Source of the DNA: Nematostella vectensis
Lineage: Eukaryota > Cnidaria > Anthozoa > Actiniaria > Edwardsiidae
Reading direction: 5' to 3'
Assembly (NCBI RefSeq): GCF_932526225.1
Contig: NC_064048.1
Span: forward strand, 10,796,688 to 10,860,687
Length of the DNA: 64,000 nucleotides
A model generated the notes under the pieces. That model saw only the letters and a list, made by a program, of their open reading frames with translations, did no database searches and was not told where the DNA came from. Position 1 is the first letter of the stretch, and each line of letters opens with the position of its first letter. Below, piece by piece: positions 1-33,100 of this stretch. A program made the position numbers and the translations under genes.

Positions 1-235
1 CTAGTCCCTTAGCCTGCACCCCCTAGTCCCTTAGCCTGCACCCCCTAGTCCCTTAGCCTGCACCCCCTAGTCCCTTAGCCTGCACCCCCTAGTCCCTTAG
101 CCTGCACCCCCCTAGTCCCTTAGCCTGCACCCCCCTAGTCCCTTAGCCTGCACAACCCTAGTCCCTTAGCCTGCACCCCCCTAGTCCCTTAGCCTGCACC
201 CCCCTAGTCCCTTAGCAGGCACCCCCCTTGTCCCT
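1..235. repeat. 22-23 bp minisatellite, about 10 copies
   Basis: Tandem units beginning ctagtcccttagcctgcacc, varying only in the length of the C run. The array reaches the window edge, so its full size is unknown. On the minus strand it starts about 20 nt inside the intron that follows the exon at 258-404. Confidence 0.95.
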
Positions 236-257
236 TCTCCCCTGCTTCTTCTCTCAC

Positions 258-953
258 CTTGTAAGCGATCCAATATCCGGCCTTGACACTTGCACTTGTG
301 AACACGACGCCAAGAGTTGTCAAATCTCTGTCGGATTTCTCCAGGTCTTGGCGGAGACCATCGGCAGTAAAAAGTGAAATGTTCACTTCCGACATGATAT
401 CGATCTGAAAAAGTTTATTGATAAAATATCCTGCAATGCAGTGTTTTTTAGAGATGTTTGGTAGGAAGTGTTTCTTTTCTTTTATTAAATTGCGGTCGCA
501 CATATTAAATAAATTTTTAGTTAAAAGCGGGTATTCGTAGCATGGCACCTGGGTGGGTGGATGAAAAAAGGGTTTGGGGGGGAGGGGGGTTGTTAGTGGA
601 GAGACGATCTTAAGGGCAGAAAAACTGGCTAGAGAGCGAGGAGTGGAATTGTCTGTATGGTTGGGTCTGAATTTGAAAAAAAACGAGTAAAACAGACTTA
701 AAAATTAATCCCAAGGAAATTAAACTCAGAGTTATAAGGGATATCCGGGTATGTGTTGGCGAGGTGCTTTTCTACATTGAAAATCTTATCTATAAGGATC
801 GATAAGGATAAGCGATAGACGTTATCTGATCATTTCTTAGCTTGTACAAAGAGCCAGAAGTCGTGTATGAACGCAGACTTACCAAATAAGAGATTGTTTC
901 TCTTGTTTGTTCCTTCTTGAGCTTGAACTGATTAACCAGTCGTGACGCCTCCT
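258..953 (-). CDS. Two internal exons of an unrecognised protein gene
   Basis: I do not recognise this gene. Exon 258-404 (147 nt, 49 codons, phase 0 at both ends) has a clean acceptor (tttttcag) and donor (AAG|gtgaga) on the minus strand and encodes a segment containing MSEVNISLFTADGLRQDLEK and ending VKAGYWIAYK. An upstream exon at about 883-953 ends in TTG|gtaagt and reads EASRLVNQFKLKKEQTRETI then SYL, in matching phase. Its acceptor is either attag at 954-956 or a position slightly further upstream. The joined segment is charged and possibly helical, with no known motif. Both ends of the gene lie outside what I can resolve. The phase match and the two good donors support real exons; the function is unknown. 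Confidence 0.5.
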
Positions 954-1600
954 CTAATGATTGTTCCGATAGGCAGGCAGGGCCTCATATACACAACTAC
1001 GCTCTTTTCCAAGAAACAGAAGGGATGAGAACTGGCTTGAAATTCTTTGAAATCCTTTTGAAGTTTAGCTCGTGATTTTATTGTGACTTTAAATTTAGCT
1101 TTCTGCGAAATGCCAAGGGCCGGAAACTATCTGAAGCGGAACAAAGTGACAGAAATACTCGTGGTCGATAAAGAATAACAACACGTCACAGTGGAAGTCA
1201 CAAGATAATTCAAGCTTGGCAGAAATATCGTTCTGCTGAAAGGCCCTGTCTCTCGCATCCTTTTTATTGTTTTCATAAGATTTTAAGGGATATATAAAAT
1301 ATTGAAATAACTATCTGTCTATATTGCTCGACTAGAGTTTATAGTCGAGCAAACCAATTTTTGAAAATTGAACTCAATTTAATCGTCTCTAGGGGGGGTG
1401 GCGGGGGCACGCTTGACCTGGTTGACTGTAATACCTATTTACCAATGTAAATTATTGCGTAAGAAGAAAATATGTAGTAAGCAAGATTACGAAACATCCT
1501 CACAGAAAGCCATATCCCTGAATGGTTTGACTGTTTTATTTCTTTGAGCGGAAAAAGCAAATCAAGAAAAGAGAAAAGTAGTGCAGAACGATAACATTCA
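954..1600. other. No gene seen
   Basis: AT-rich sequence, probably intron or flank of the minus-strand gene at 258-953. I see no convincing exon or repeat. Confidence 0.4.
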
Positions 1601-1605
1601 TACTA

Positions 1606-1735
1606 TTTTTTATAAGAACCCTTTTATAAGAACCTTTTTATAAGAACTTTTTATAAGAACCTTTTTATAAGAACCTTTTTATAAGAACCTTTTTTTATAA
1701 GAACGTCAGCCTGAGATTTCACCAAATTTTATAAG
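1606..1735. repeat. ttataagaacc short tandem repeat
   Basis: About seven near-copies of ttttataagaacc. The same word recurs at 2110-2165, 2920 and 3140-3240, so it belongs to the local repeat complex that includes the inverted-repeat element at 2137-3255. Confidence 0.8.
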
Positions 1736-1890
1736 AACACACTAAGAACATGCCGAGGCTCAGATAGCAGAAAAGATTTTCTTTTTTAGTCCTTGATGCA
1801 TTCGAAAATGCAGAATTAAATTGTGCTCATAGTAACATGGCTATTATTGCTTTTGATCATTTAGTGTAATTCTCTTCCTAATAATTCATT
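1703..1890. repeat. Interspersed repeat, second copy at 30970-31130
   Basis: Shared blocks in the same order include ctgagatttc.ccaaatt, cgaggctcagat, aaaatgcagaat.aaattgtg and ctaataatt. Divergence is moderate. No coding capacity is seen. Confidence 0.75.
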
Positions 1891-1923
1891 AAGAACATAT
1901 ATTCAGCCTTAAAGACTTTTTCT

Positions 1924-2020
1924 TCGTTTGGGAATAGCGCGTAGTCAATCAATCCAAACAATCGAAACCAGACGAATAACCCCCGAAGCTTGTGTCTGAC
2001 TACGCGCTATTCCCAAACGA
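1924..2020. repeat. Perfect 23 bp inverted repeat
   Basis: Arms at 1924-1946 and 1998-2020 are exact reverse complements (core gggaatagcgcgtagtc) around a 51 nt spacer. It is probably a short MITE or the ends of an internally deleted element. Confidence 0.85.
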
Positions 2021-2136
2021 GAAAAGGATTTTGGATTCGCCGTGGTCTCGTAACAACTACTTTGGCTGTAAAATGTTAAAAAAAAGAACGGCCCAGCCTC
2101 AACTGAAAATTGGACGTTCTTATAAAAAAGAGTGTA

Positions 2137-3255
2137 CAGTACTTACCCGCTTATAAGAACCTAGAATTTATGAACCTGTTAGCCTAGAGAAATACCAATT
2201 TAGTACCCCGTTAATGTCACTTTACGCGTGAAAAGGAAATGCCCGCTTTGCAACGAAATGAATACACTAGGCACGACTATGGCAGAATATGGGGGGAGAC
2301 ACACCGATCGAAAGCGAGTTAGCGTGACGTGAAGACTAGCGCGTGACGTAGCAACTGTAGTGTAAGCATATGACCTTTAGGCCTCACTCATCTTCCCTAC
2401 ACTCCGCGTGAAGGATCGGACGAGAGTATTGGCTGGTCCACAAACGCACAAACTCACCTTATAGCAAACAAACCCCGCTTGGGGAAGTCGTCAGACAGAA
2501 CTTACCGCAGACTCTCGGAGATACTCCACAGTTTATTTCAATAATAAAGCAATGACTAAGTTAATACTTGTTTACAGTTGGTCTCCAAGCTAACACTGCC
2601 TGTACACACAAAGAAACCTGTCAGTAAAAGGGAGGGAGGGTGGGCAAATGTTTCTTTTCAGTACCCGTAGCTTATTAAGCGAAAGAGCGAATGAATTTAC
2701 TTTAGGTGTGGCGCTTTATATAGATAGCGACCAGTGAGGTATCTAACGTGAAACATATTGAGTCATACCTGTGCTACCGTAGCATGATACGCGTACCCGT
2801 ACAATATGATTTATAAGTGACCTTTGAGCCTGGCTCCGGCTCCATTAACTGAAATTACCGTCCCTGGTGGTGACGGTAATTTTGGATTAAGAACTTGTTT
2901 AGCCTAAAATTTGAAACAGGTTCTTATTAAAAAAAAGATGAGCTATTAAGATCTCCCAGCAATGATGAAAATCATGATTATCAAGCAGTAGACTGCATTA
3001 ACAAATTTGAGCAAGTTAATAAGAGTTAAGATGTATGTTAAGGGGTCTTGGCCACATATTGTACGAAGTCCAGGCCATGATATTTCATGAATCTAGATAC
3101 CACACTTCTACCAGCCATCAGTATATTTACTTTTCTTTAAAATTAAGAACCTAGTTAAGAACCAAGTAGCCTAGAATTTAAATAGTACCCGTTAAATAAG
3201 AACCTGTTTAGGCTAACCTGGGAAAACCTAGGTTCTTATAAGCGGGTGAGTACTG
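2137..3255. mobile_element. MITE-like element with 28 bp terminal inverted repeats
   Basis: The ends 2137-2164 and 3228-3255 are reverse complements with one mismatch (cagtact.acccgcttataa then gaacctag). No transposase reading frame lies between them. I see no clear target-site duplication, so the superfamily is left open. The interior has a small hairpin at about 2847-2881 (aattaccgtc...gacggtaatt). Confidence 0.7.
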
Positions 3256-4940
3256 CACAATAGTCAAAGATATCTAGAAACATTCTATGACATCCGTCTT
3301 TCTACATTGTTAACTCCAAATCCTGTCCGATAGTTTTCGTGTATAGCTAGCGTAACCAAGTCCCACAAACCGCAAATCCTAGTTCCCAGTCCCTGCTTTA
3401 AGACTTTGTCAAAGCCGTCACCCAGGAATCATCATCTCATTCCCAGGCCACTGCACAATGCTCGGCCATGGTAAACATAGTTTAACAAAAAAAAAAGAAA
3501 AAAAGGAAATCTTGAAAAGCTTAGAGTGATTTTCATTAGCTCGCGAACTAAACTATAGCGTATTACACTTTATTGTGATCTGATTCTTTGTTCTCCTTTG
3601 TTCTCCTACTCACTATATTACCCTTTCACTATCACACTTTGTTTCACGGGTTAATGAAAACCACTCTAATGGCCATTTTAAAACAATATGGTTCGATATA
3701 CTCTTGAAAATGACTTAATTATCGTCGACAGGGAGAAAAGCCTCCCTGTTGTCGATATTTGGGTTTGTCTGTTATCCCACCTGTATTTTAGCTCTCGTGA
3801 TTTCGTTATGACGTCATGAAAGTCGAAGGCAGCGAAAAGAAATATGGAGGAAACTATTCATGAAGCATTTCAAGATAAATGAAAGACTTTGGGGGAAATA
3901 ATGAGAGAGAGAAATAGAAGCTGAGAGACAGGGATTTTAAGGTGAGTGCGTTTTGATCTTTTGTCTTCGCTGGTGGCGAGCACTGAAAACAATGGCTGAC
4001 ATAAAATTTAAATATGACAACCTTGCTTCTGAATCTTTGATTTTAACTGTTAAAGTGGCTACATTTGCAAAGGCAAAGACATTTTCTAAAGTGATGGTAG
4101 CTTGTTATAACACAGAGAAATAGTAATATATGAAGACCACTGATTTGAGTGTTTTCTCGCGTGTGTGCGCAGTTCTCTAGTTAGCTTGTGGCCAGTTTAT
4201 AAGAAAATAAAAGCCGTGAATTTCTCTAAAAGGCACACAATAAACACTGCTTTGTGATGATAAAAATGTGAAATTGATTAGTGATAATCCATTTATATCT
4301 CTTTGATACTCATTAGTATTTTGTGAATGAAATATCACTTTGGGACGCTATCTTTCTAAGACAACTTTTTAGATTGTTTTCGTTAAGTACAATTTTACCA
4401 CAGAAAGATAAAAGCTATTTGCCAATTGGTAAGATAGATACAACCGTCCTAAGATCAGGAGTAAGCGCATAAAAAAATAGTTATTTAACGCGCGTCTTCA
4501 AGACAAAAGTCGACAAAAGAGAATGAAATTTCTTTCGCAAAATCATTGACCCTAAACAAACAATAAATTTGGAAATAACAAAACTATTATCGAAAACTGC
4601 TCAACTATATTTAACATTCTTTGAAAAACCACTGCACATCTAGAAAATTCTACTGCCCCTTGCACGTGCACTGCACTGCCACTGCACGTTGACAACGAGG
4701 GCTAAATCAAATAAACAGTTTTTTCAGCCTTTTTGTGGGCCCTTCTTATTTGTTGCAGTAGCTAACGGAACAATTTTCCATTTCGTGCTGGGTTCGTCCT
4801 TATTAGTAAGCCCCAAGACCAAGCTTGCGGAATTTTAAAGAATTTTAAAAATTCTTAAAAGACGAAGTATATTAAAAGCGACTAATCTTTTCACCAAGAT
4901 TTTAGCATCACTGGTTTCCAGGACAATCATTCAGCGCGCC
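3256..4940. promoter_or_regulatory. Upstream region of the LamG gene; no exon seen
   Basis: About 1.7 kb with no convincing exon. It presumably holds the promoter and 5' UTR of the gene starting at 4941. A palindromic CRE-like site TGACGTCA lies at 3809-3816, and a possible donor-like site (ttaaggtgagt) near 3940 could end a non-coding first exon. No TATA box is obvious just before 4941. The assignment is by position only. Confidence 0.35.
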
Positions 4941-26410
<21,470 letters not shown>

Positions 26411-27655
26411 AGAGTATTTCTCAGCCGCCATCTTGTTATCCTAGCAAAATACCAAGTGGGAGAAAGCATCAACTTTCATCGACTGATTTGGTAAAGCTAT
26501 TGCGATACTTTTGAACAAATTTGGCAAATAATATGTATAAACCTTTGCTTTAAATTGGTATTTTCTTAAATGAGTTTCTAAAATAATTTGTCATCCAATT
26601 TTGGATAAAGCAGTAACAAAGGTGTGGCGGACGAGGGGCAGGCGCGTAGACCGGACTGGGCGCATCGCTCAACCCCCTCCCCCTCAGCATATACTTGCAA
26701 GGTGCTTGAAAGGGGGAGGGGCTAGGGTACCCCTAAGAATATTCTCAATTCCATAGTCAGGGATTGCAAGGGCGGTGTACTGGAATGCTCGGCTTATGTT
26801 TGAGGCCTGAAATAGATTTTTTTAAAGACAAAGGTTTGGCGATCTTTAACGACTTTAATATGTATACAATGTTGGGACTAATAATAAATAGAATTTCTTT
26901 AATTTTTAATTTCAGCATAATTGCAATAGTTCTGTACATAATACTAATAGTGCAATAGGCTTTAGGGCTGCTAAACTTAATTTTAAGCGTCACTTAGATC
27001 GGCTTGATGTGGGACTAACGGCACCAACGAGCAGAGAAATTATAAATAGGTGACTTGCACTAAAACCTAGTGACTTATTGAGTGTCAAATTCACAGAAAT
27101 GCCTGCGGCCGTCACGCCAGAGAGACAAAAAATATATATTTCAAGAGAATAAAGCCCTTTATGACAGAGAAACTTTCTGGATGATTCGTGAGGGATGAAT
27201 TATTTGCATTTTGTTGTTGTTGTTTTACCGCCAAAAGTCGGCGCACGCGTAAGTTTGTTACCAAAAAGTCACGTGATTCTTTATTGCAAGTAGCGTTTTG
27301 TTCTTAGAATGAGTGAGTGATGGTTTGCTTCACTTATCCCTATATCTGGATGCCTGTGGTCGTGCCCTCGTGTTGTTTGTGTATCAGTGAAATCAGAGTC
27401 CGCTGGTAAGGCCTAACAGGATTGGCTAGATCACCTCATTGTTCTATTGTATTCTCGTTCTTCGTCTGTGGTGCACCAATCCTGGTGGAGAAACCTTCTG
27501 AGGGCTGCCCCAGGACCCGACATGTGTTGTTATAGGAATCATCAATGCGGCTTTATGGGTCATTGTCATATTGATGGACTAGTATTGTAAATAAAATCGG
27601 AATAACAAAGAGTTTACCTAAATAAAAATCAGTTAAAATATTGAGCTGTGTTATT
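26411..27655. other. Downstream of the LamG gene; repeat fragments only
   Basis: No canonical AATAAA is obvious close after the stop. A frame at 26963-27053 (AKLNFKRHLDRLDVGLTAPT, then SREIINR and a stop) resembles a retrotransposon or gene tail but is too short to name. 27160-27300 is copy 2 of the interspersed family seen at 8015 and 35905. 27434-27505 repeats part of LamG intron 9. Confidence 0.5.
27160..27300 (+). repeat. Interspersed repeat family, copy 2 of 3
   Basis: Contains aactttctggatgattcgt, a TTGTTGTTGTT stretch, ccaaaagtcgg and accaaaaagtcacgtgatt, shared with 35905-36040 and, less closely, 8015-8130. Confidence 0.75.
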
Positions 27656-27668
27656 AGTATAGTAACAG

Positions 27669-27988
27669 ACTGGTCCCGGGCGTTCTTACCGGGTTTCCTG
27701 TGTTCAGCCTAGTTCCAGGCATTCTTACCGGGTTTCCTGTGTTCAGCCTAGTCCCGGGGGGGGGGGGGGGGGGGGGGTTACCGGGTTTCCTGTGTTTAGC
27801 CAAGTCCAAGGCGTTTTTACCGGGTTTCTTGTGTTTAGCCTAGTCCTAGGCGTTTTTAACGGGTTTCCTGTGGATGGTAAGAGTTGTGACGTCAAGGAAA
27901 CCGTGAACTCGTCCCAGCCCCCAGGTTACCTCACGGTTCATCTCTGAGCACAGGGGACCCGGTAAGAACTCCTGGGACTAGGCTGGTA
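27669..27988. mobile_element. Inverted-repeat element with internal direct repeats
   Basis: The left part has four direct copies of a block ending cgttcttaccgggtttcctg, then tgttcagcctagtcc. The right end (ggggacccggtaagaact, then cctgggactaggctggt) is its reverse complement. A poly-G run lies at about 27757-27778. It is probably a non-autonomous transposon whose left end has been tandemly duplicated. Confidence 0.6.
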
Positions 27989-28139
27989 TAGAAAGTAAAG
28001 GTTCTGGCTCGAGTGGTGGAAAGAGGGCCGAGGTAACATCATCGCTATTTAAAGACACACATGACGTCATCAGCTTTGCCAAAGCTCATTGTCACGCAAT
28101 AAACCAAAGGAGCAATAGACCATTTTCTCGATGTTACCC

Positions 28140-28327
28140 GCGCATCCAAAATGTCACAGACTGGCGAGCCACCGCTGATACAAAAAGGCGTACAAAGTGG
28201 AGCTTACAGACGAAACTATAGGAAATGCTGCCAGAGTGCTATTGTCAAATTGGCGCTAGAGTCAAATACCCATCGCTCGCATTTTGGATCAGCTGTGGCC
28301 CGCCAGTCTGTGGCATTTTGGATGCGC
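28140..28327. mobile_element. MITE-like element, about 190 bp
   Basis: Left gcgcatccaaaatgtcacag with actggcgagcca is complementary, with few mismatches, to right tggcccgccagtctgtggca with ttttggatgcgc. Confidence 0.7.
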
Positions 28328-28984
28328 GCGCAACATCGTGAGAAGGATCTCTAAGTGGGGTAGGATAGAGATATTTGTTTGTGTCTTCCCATGTGTGATA
28401 TTCCTTGTAAGATTTCTATAATACACTACCAATACAATACAATACAGTATTTATTTGCATTAGTCTTTATTTACAATGCAATACAGTAATCTTATTATAG
28501 GGGGTTATATAATACTTCTTAAAAGTTTTCTAACTCATGGCCCTCAAAAGTGGGTTACAATTATTACATTTACACGTTTTTAATCAATGGCCCTCAACTA
28601 CACTATCGATGGCAAATTATATTTTGAATAAAGAAGGCTTATTGGCAAACTATATAAAATTCAAGGATTGACTAAGCTACCTAAACCTATAGAGGGCCAA
28701 ACATACCACGAGCCGTATGAAAGAATTCATGTGGCTTCAATGTATAGTTAGCGATAAGCCAAACATTACGTGCAACAAGCTTACCTATAGCTCACTATAA
28801 ACCTATATTTCTCTCTATAAAGCTAAATTTACATACGTGGAACTAAGTAATAAGCTGCTTGCTGAAATGGTTAATATCTACAACTATCTTGAACTATCTA
28901 CCCCGTATGTACCGCTATGTACCTCGAATGAACCCCTATTTACCCCGTATGTACCGCTATTTATCCCGTATGTACAACGTATGT

Positions 28985-29655
28985 ACCCCCGTATATACCC
29001 CGTATAACCCCTATCCATCCCATAAAGCCCCTATGTACCCCTATATAGCCCCCATGTACCCCTATATAGCCCCCATGTACCCCAATATAGCCCCCATGTA
29101 CCCCTATATAGCCCCCATGTACCCTATATAGCCCCCATGAACCCCTTAATAGCTGCCATGTACCCCTATATAGCCCCTATGTACCCCTATATAGCCCCCA
29201 TGTACCCCTATGTAGCCCCCATGTACCCCTATATAGCCCCCATGTACCCCTATATAGCCCCATGTACCCCTATATAGCCCCCATGTACCCCTATATAGCC
29301 CCCATGTACCCCTTAATAGCCCCCATGTACCCCTATATAGCCCCCATGTACCCCTTAATAGCCGCCATGTACCCCTATATAGCCCCTATGTACCCCTATA
29401 TAGCCCCCATGTACCCCTATATAGCCGCCATGTACCCCTATATAGCCCCCATGTACCCCTATATAGCCCCCATGTACCCCTATATAGCCCCATGTACCCC
29501 TATATAGCCCCCATGTACCCCTATATAGCTGCCATGTACCCCTATATAGCCCCCATGTACCCCTATATAGCTGCCATGTACCCCTATATAGCCCCCATGT
29601 ACCCCTATATAGCCCCCATGTACCCTATATAGCTGCCATGTACCCTATATACCCT
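28985..29655. repeat. 21 bp minisatellite, about 30 copies
   Basis: Units of cccctatatagcccccatgt plus a. Because 21 is a multiple of three, one frame reads MYPYIAP over and over. That frame is broken by single-base length changes, so a protein is unlikely. Looser upstream relatives begin near 28900. Confidence 0.95.
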
Positions 29656-30118
29656 ATATGTTTCGTCTTTGCAAACGATTTCACCTTCGTTGAAAGCTAT
29701 TATCTGAAAAGAATAAGTACACCGAAAGCAACCAATCGACCTCTTAATTATTCACGTAATCCAAGGGAATAAGACTAATCAGATCCACAAATGACGTTTT
29801 TTATCAATAGGCCATTCCATTCCGATTAAGTGACTTGCATAGGGTCTAAGATAGTTGCACGTAATGTTTTGCTGTTTGGCTTGTCAGCCACACCTTTGTT
29901 ATTGTTTTCAACCAAATATTGGAGGAGGAGTTATGAGAACAAATCTAAAAAAAACCCAAAAGATAAGTCTCATGCTTTAGTACCGAAAAAATCGCAACAG
30001 TTTCCCCAAATTAGCCGAATCGGACGCTTTCTCTCGCACTTAATATTTCGCTACGATGACAAAATGGCGGCTGACAGAGGTTCGATATTGCCTAGCCGGA
30101 CGACATTGCATGAGTTTC

Positions 30119-33100
30119 TCACGACATGTTCTGTTGGCGACCGGGTACAATTTTACCGACGCCTCTCTTAAAGTCCGGCATTCTAAACATATAGACAACA
30201 ACATTAATTGCCGAGTTGAGACCCTTCAAACAATTAAGCACGAGATATAAATCCCTGGCGTACCGTTCTTCCTTGCACGTTACACAGTAGTTTAACACTT
30301 CTACGTAAACGCCAAACGGCACCCACGTGATCAAGGAGAGAAGCGTGACAATCAGAAGAGTGATGGCCAGCTTCCTGTCACGCAATAACTGCCCGTTACC
30401 GACCGACATCACGCGACTGCCGTACTTGAGTTTCGCAACGAGGGCGGTGTAGCAGATGAAGATGATGAGTAAGGGGATAGGAATGGTGATTCTTGTGTAC
30501 GTCACCCAAACAGATGGCAGTACTTTCAATTTCGTGAAAATCACTATCATGAAAATCACGGCCGCGGAGGCCCATGGGACGCCAAGCAAGACTGCGTAGG
30601 GAAGGACTCCGAAGATTCGATGTCGCAGTGGGAATACCGTGGCTATGAAGCGTTCGATGGAGATCGCTGATAGGGTAAACAGAGAAGCGGGGCTGGCGAG
30701 GAAGTTTAGGACGCTGAAAGTGTTGCTGTTCTCGTTCGCTACGGCGGGATACCTCATCTGGGCGGTCCTCTCCGCACAGCTGATACCCACAAGTGCGTCC
30801 GCGATACTCAGACTGACCAGCAGGTAGTAGGCCCTCTTCCTCCTCATCTGCGGAGTACGCAGGAAGACCACCAGACACAGCAGGTTACCCGCTATGATCA
30901 GCACAGACACTGAGGCGTAGCTGATCACCTGCCAATAAAAATATCATACCAAAATGAGACGCACTTTTTATTAGGACGTCCAGTCTGAGATTTCGCCAAA
31001 TTCCTAGAACATTCTAAGAAAATGGCGAGGCTCAGATTGCAGCAAAATTTTGCTTTGTTAGTGTGATCTAAAATGCAGAATCAAATTGTGTTTATAATAA
31101 CAACCTTGATTCCATTCTAATAATTTATCGGGTGTCATATTTTTATATAAATTTACTTTTTATTAATAAAATAAGGGCTTTGCGCTCCGCACCTTAACCC
31201 TTCCGCGCAACATCGAGTCACTCAAAGAATCAATTCCCGTCGACTAATAATACACCTATTTCAATTAAGTTTAACAATAAGAAAATGGAAAAGGGAACAG
31301 TTTCACTAACAATGTTGTTTTCCTTGCGTGCATTCACTACATGGTCCTTACTGGAAACCAAGATAGCCTCACTGAATGCCAATAACAGGACCTGTATTCT
31401 CTAACGAGTAGTGTAAGGCGCTTGTCATTTCCCAATTTTAAAGTCAACATTGATTGGAATAGGTGTATAAGCAAGGAACGGATAGAATCAAAAAGCCCAA
31501 ACTGTCGCGATCTCGTACCAGAACAATGAATACAATACACCAAAAACTGGAAATCGACTCTGCCAAATTTTCGTCTTTAATTTTCGTCTAATTTTAATTT
31601 TCGTCTTTATTTTCGTCTTTAATAAGACTTCTTCAGGGCAGTCTTATTAAAGACGAAAATTTGGCAGAGTCGATTTCCAGTTTTTGGTGTATAGCAAGGA
31701 ACGGAGATACTCTCAATAAAATGTCGGTAATAAGGTATCAGAGGGGAGGGGTGTTAAGGTGGTCACGTGACGTACCTTGCCGATGTATGAGATAGGTTTT
31801 TTTGTTGTTGCTGTTGTGATGCTTTTTGTGTGTGAATGGGGGGAGTGAGTGGGGAGGGGGAGGGGGAGCGGGGAGGGAGTTGTTCAGGTGAACAGGTGAC
31901 GTACCTTGTTCAGCTAAAAATGGTAAGGTGTTGTTTGTGGTTGTTGTGATGCGGTGTAAGTGTGTTAAGAGGGGTTGTTCAGGTGATCACGTGACATACC
32001 TTGGTCAGGTATAATGAGGTAAGGTGTTGTTTGTGGTTGTTGTTGTGCGGTGTAAGTGTGTTAAGGGGGGGTGTTCAGGTGATCACGTGACGTACCTTGG
32101 TCAGCTAAAATGAGGTACATTATTTTCGGTTTCCGTCATTTCGGTTATTTCTGCCTTTTTGTTCCCCTTGACCTATCAATATTTCCTAGTTTACTGTTCC
32201 ACGCACGAGCACCTATACAGGGACAGGGAAATGCTCGGCGTGTTTTGCCGGCCGAAGGAAGTATCTAAGTAACTGAGTAAACGTAGGAGTTGAGGTGGCC
32301 AGTTGTTTCCTGGAATAGAGTTAGCAACATTAACGAACTTGTTTGACACTTTTTAACCCGAATAAGTCTAATAGAGAACGGAGTTCTCGCTTATAAGCTT
32401 ATACACCATGAATGCGAAAAATACTAGAATACTTGCGAACAAAAATGTTTTTAAAAAGTATTTGAATACTTAGGACTGGGGTTTCCGCCATTTAGGTAGT
32501 TTCCGCCGTTTTGTTGGCCGTGACTTATAAGTATTTCCTAGTTATTGTTCTAGGCACGTTTACGAGCCGTCACACCTATACCGGGAAATATTTATTATCC
32601 AAATTATTGCCTTATTAGAAGGGCCTTCTTTTTCTTTTTTTCTACCAAACTACGATTTCCATTAGTGCATAAAGACGGTTTGAAAAAAAATAATAAAAAC
32701 TAAGCAGCGCCTTAATATGTTATATGTTGTGTCGTTTGAATCGCATGGTTCAAAAGGACATTCTTAAAAAAACGAGGCAACACAACAATATCATTTTCAC
32801 TTGTCATTTCAAAGATTTTCACCTAGAAGGTTTGAACAAAATGACATTCTTAAAAACGAGGTAACACATCAGTATTATTTGTTGTTGTTTTGTCCGCACG
32901 TCGAAACAGCACGATTGAAATAGGTTGTTTCCGCCTTTTTGTTCGCCGTGGCTTTTTAGTATTACCTTTCAAACCTTTATACTGCTCCAGGCACTTTTAC
33001 AAGCTATCGCACCTAGACAACTGACAAAGAAGTGACTGCTTGGGTTATCATTAACTTCACGATTTTCCTAGCGCATATAGACAGTGTATAGGCGGTTTGA

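Noticed and set aside
28859-29507. Frames reading MYPYIAP repeatedly
   Set aside because: The 21 bp array keeps a frame open by arithmetic; single-base length changes break it and there is no signal of a gene around it.
30396-30878. 160-codon frame on the same strand as the GPCR
   Set aside because: Shadow in another frame of GPCR exon 2.
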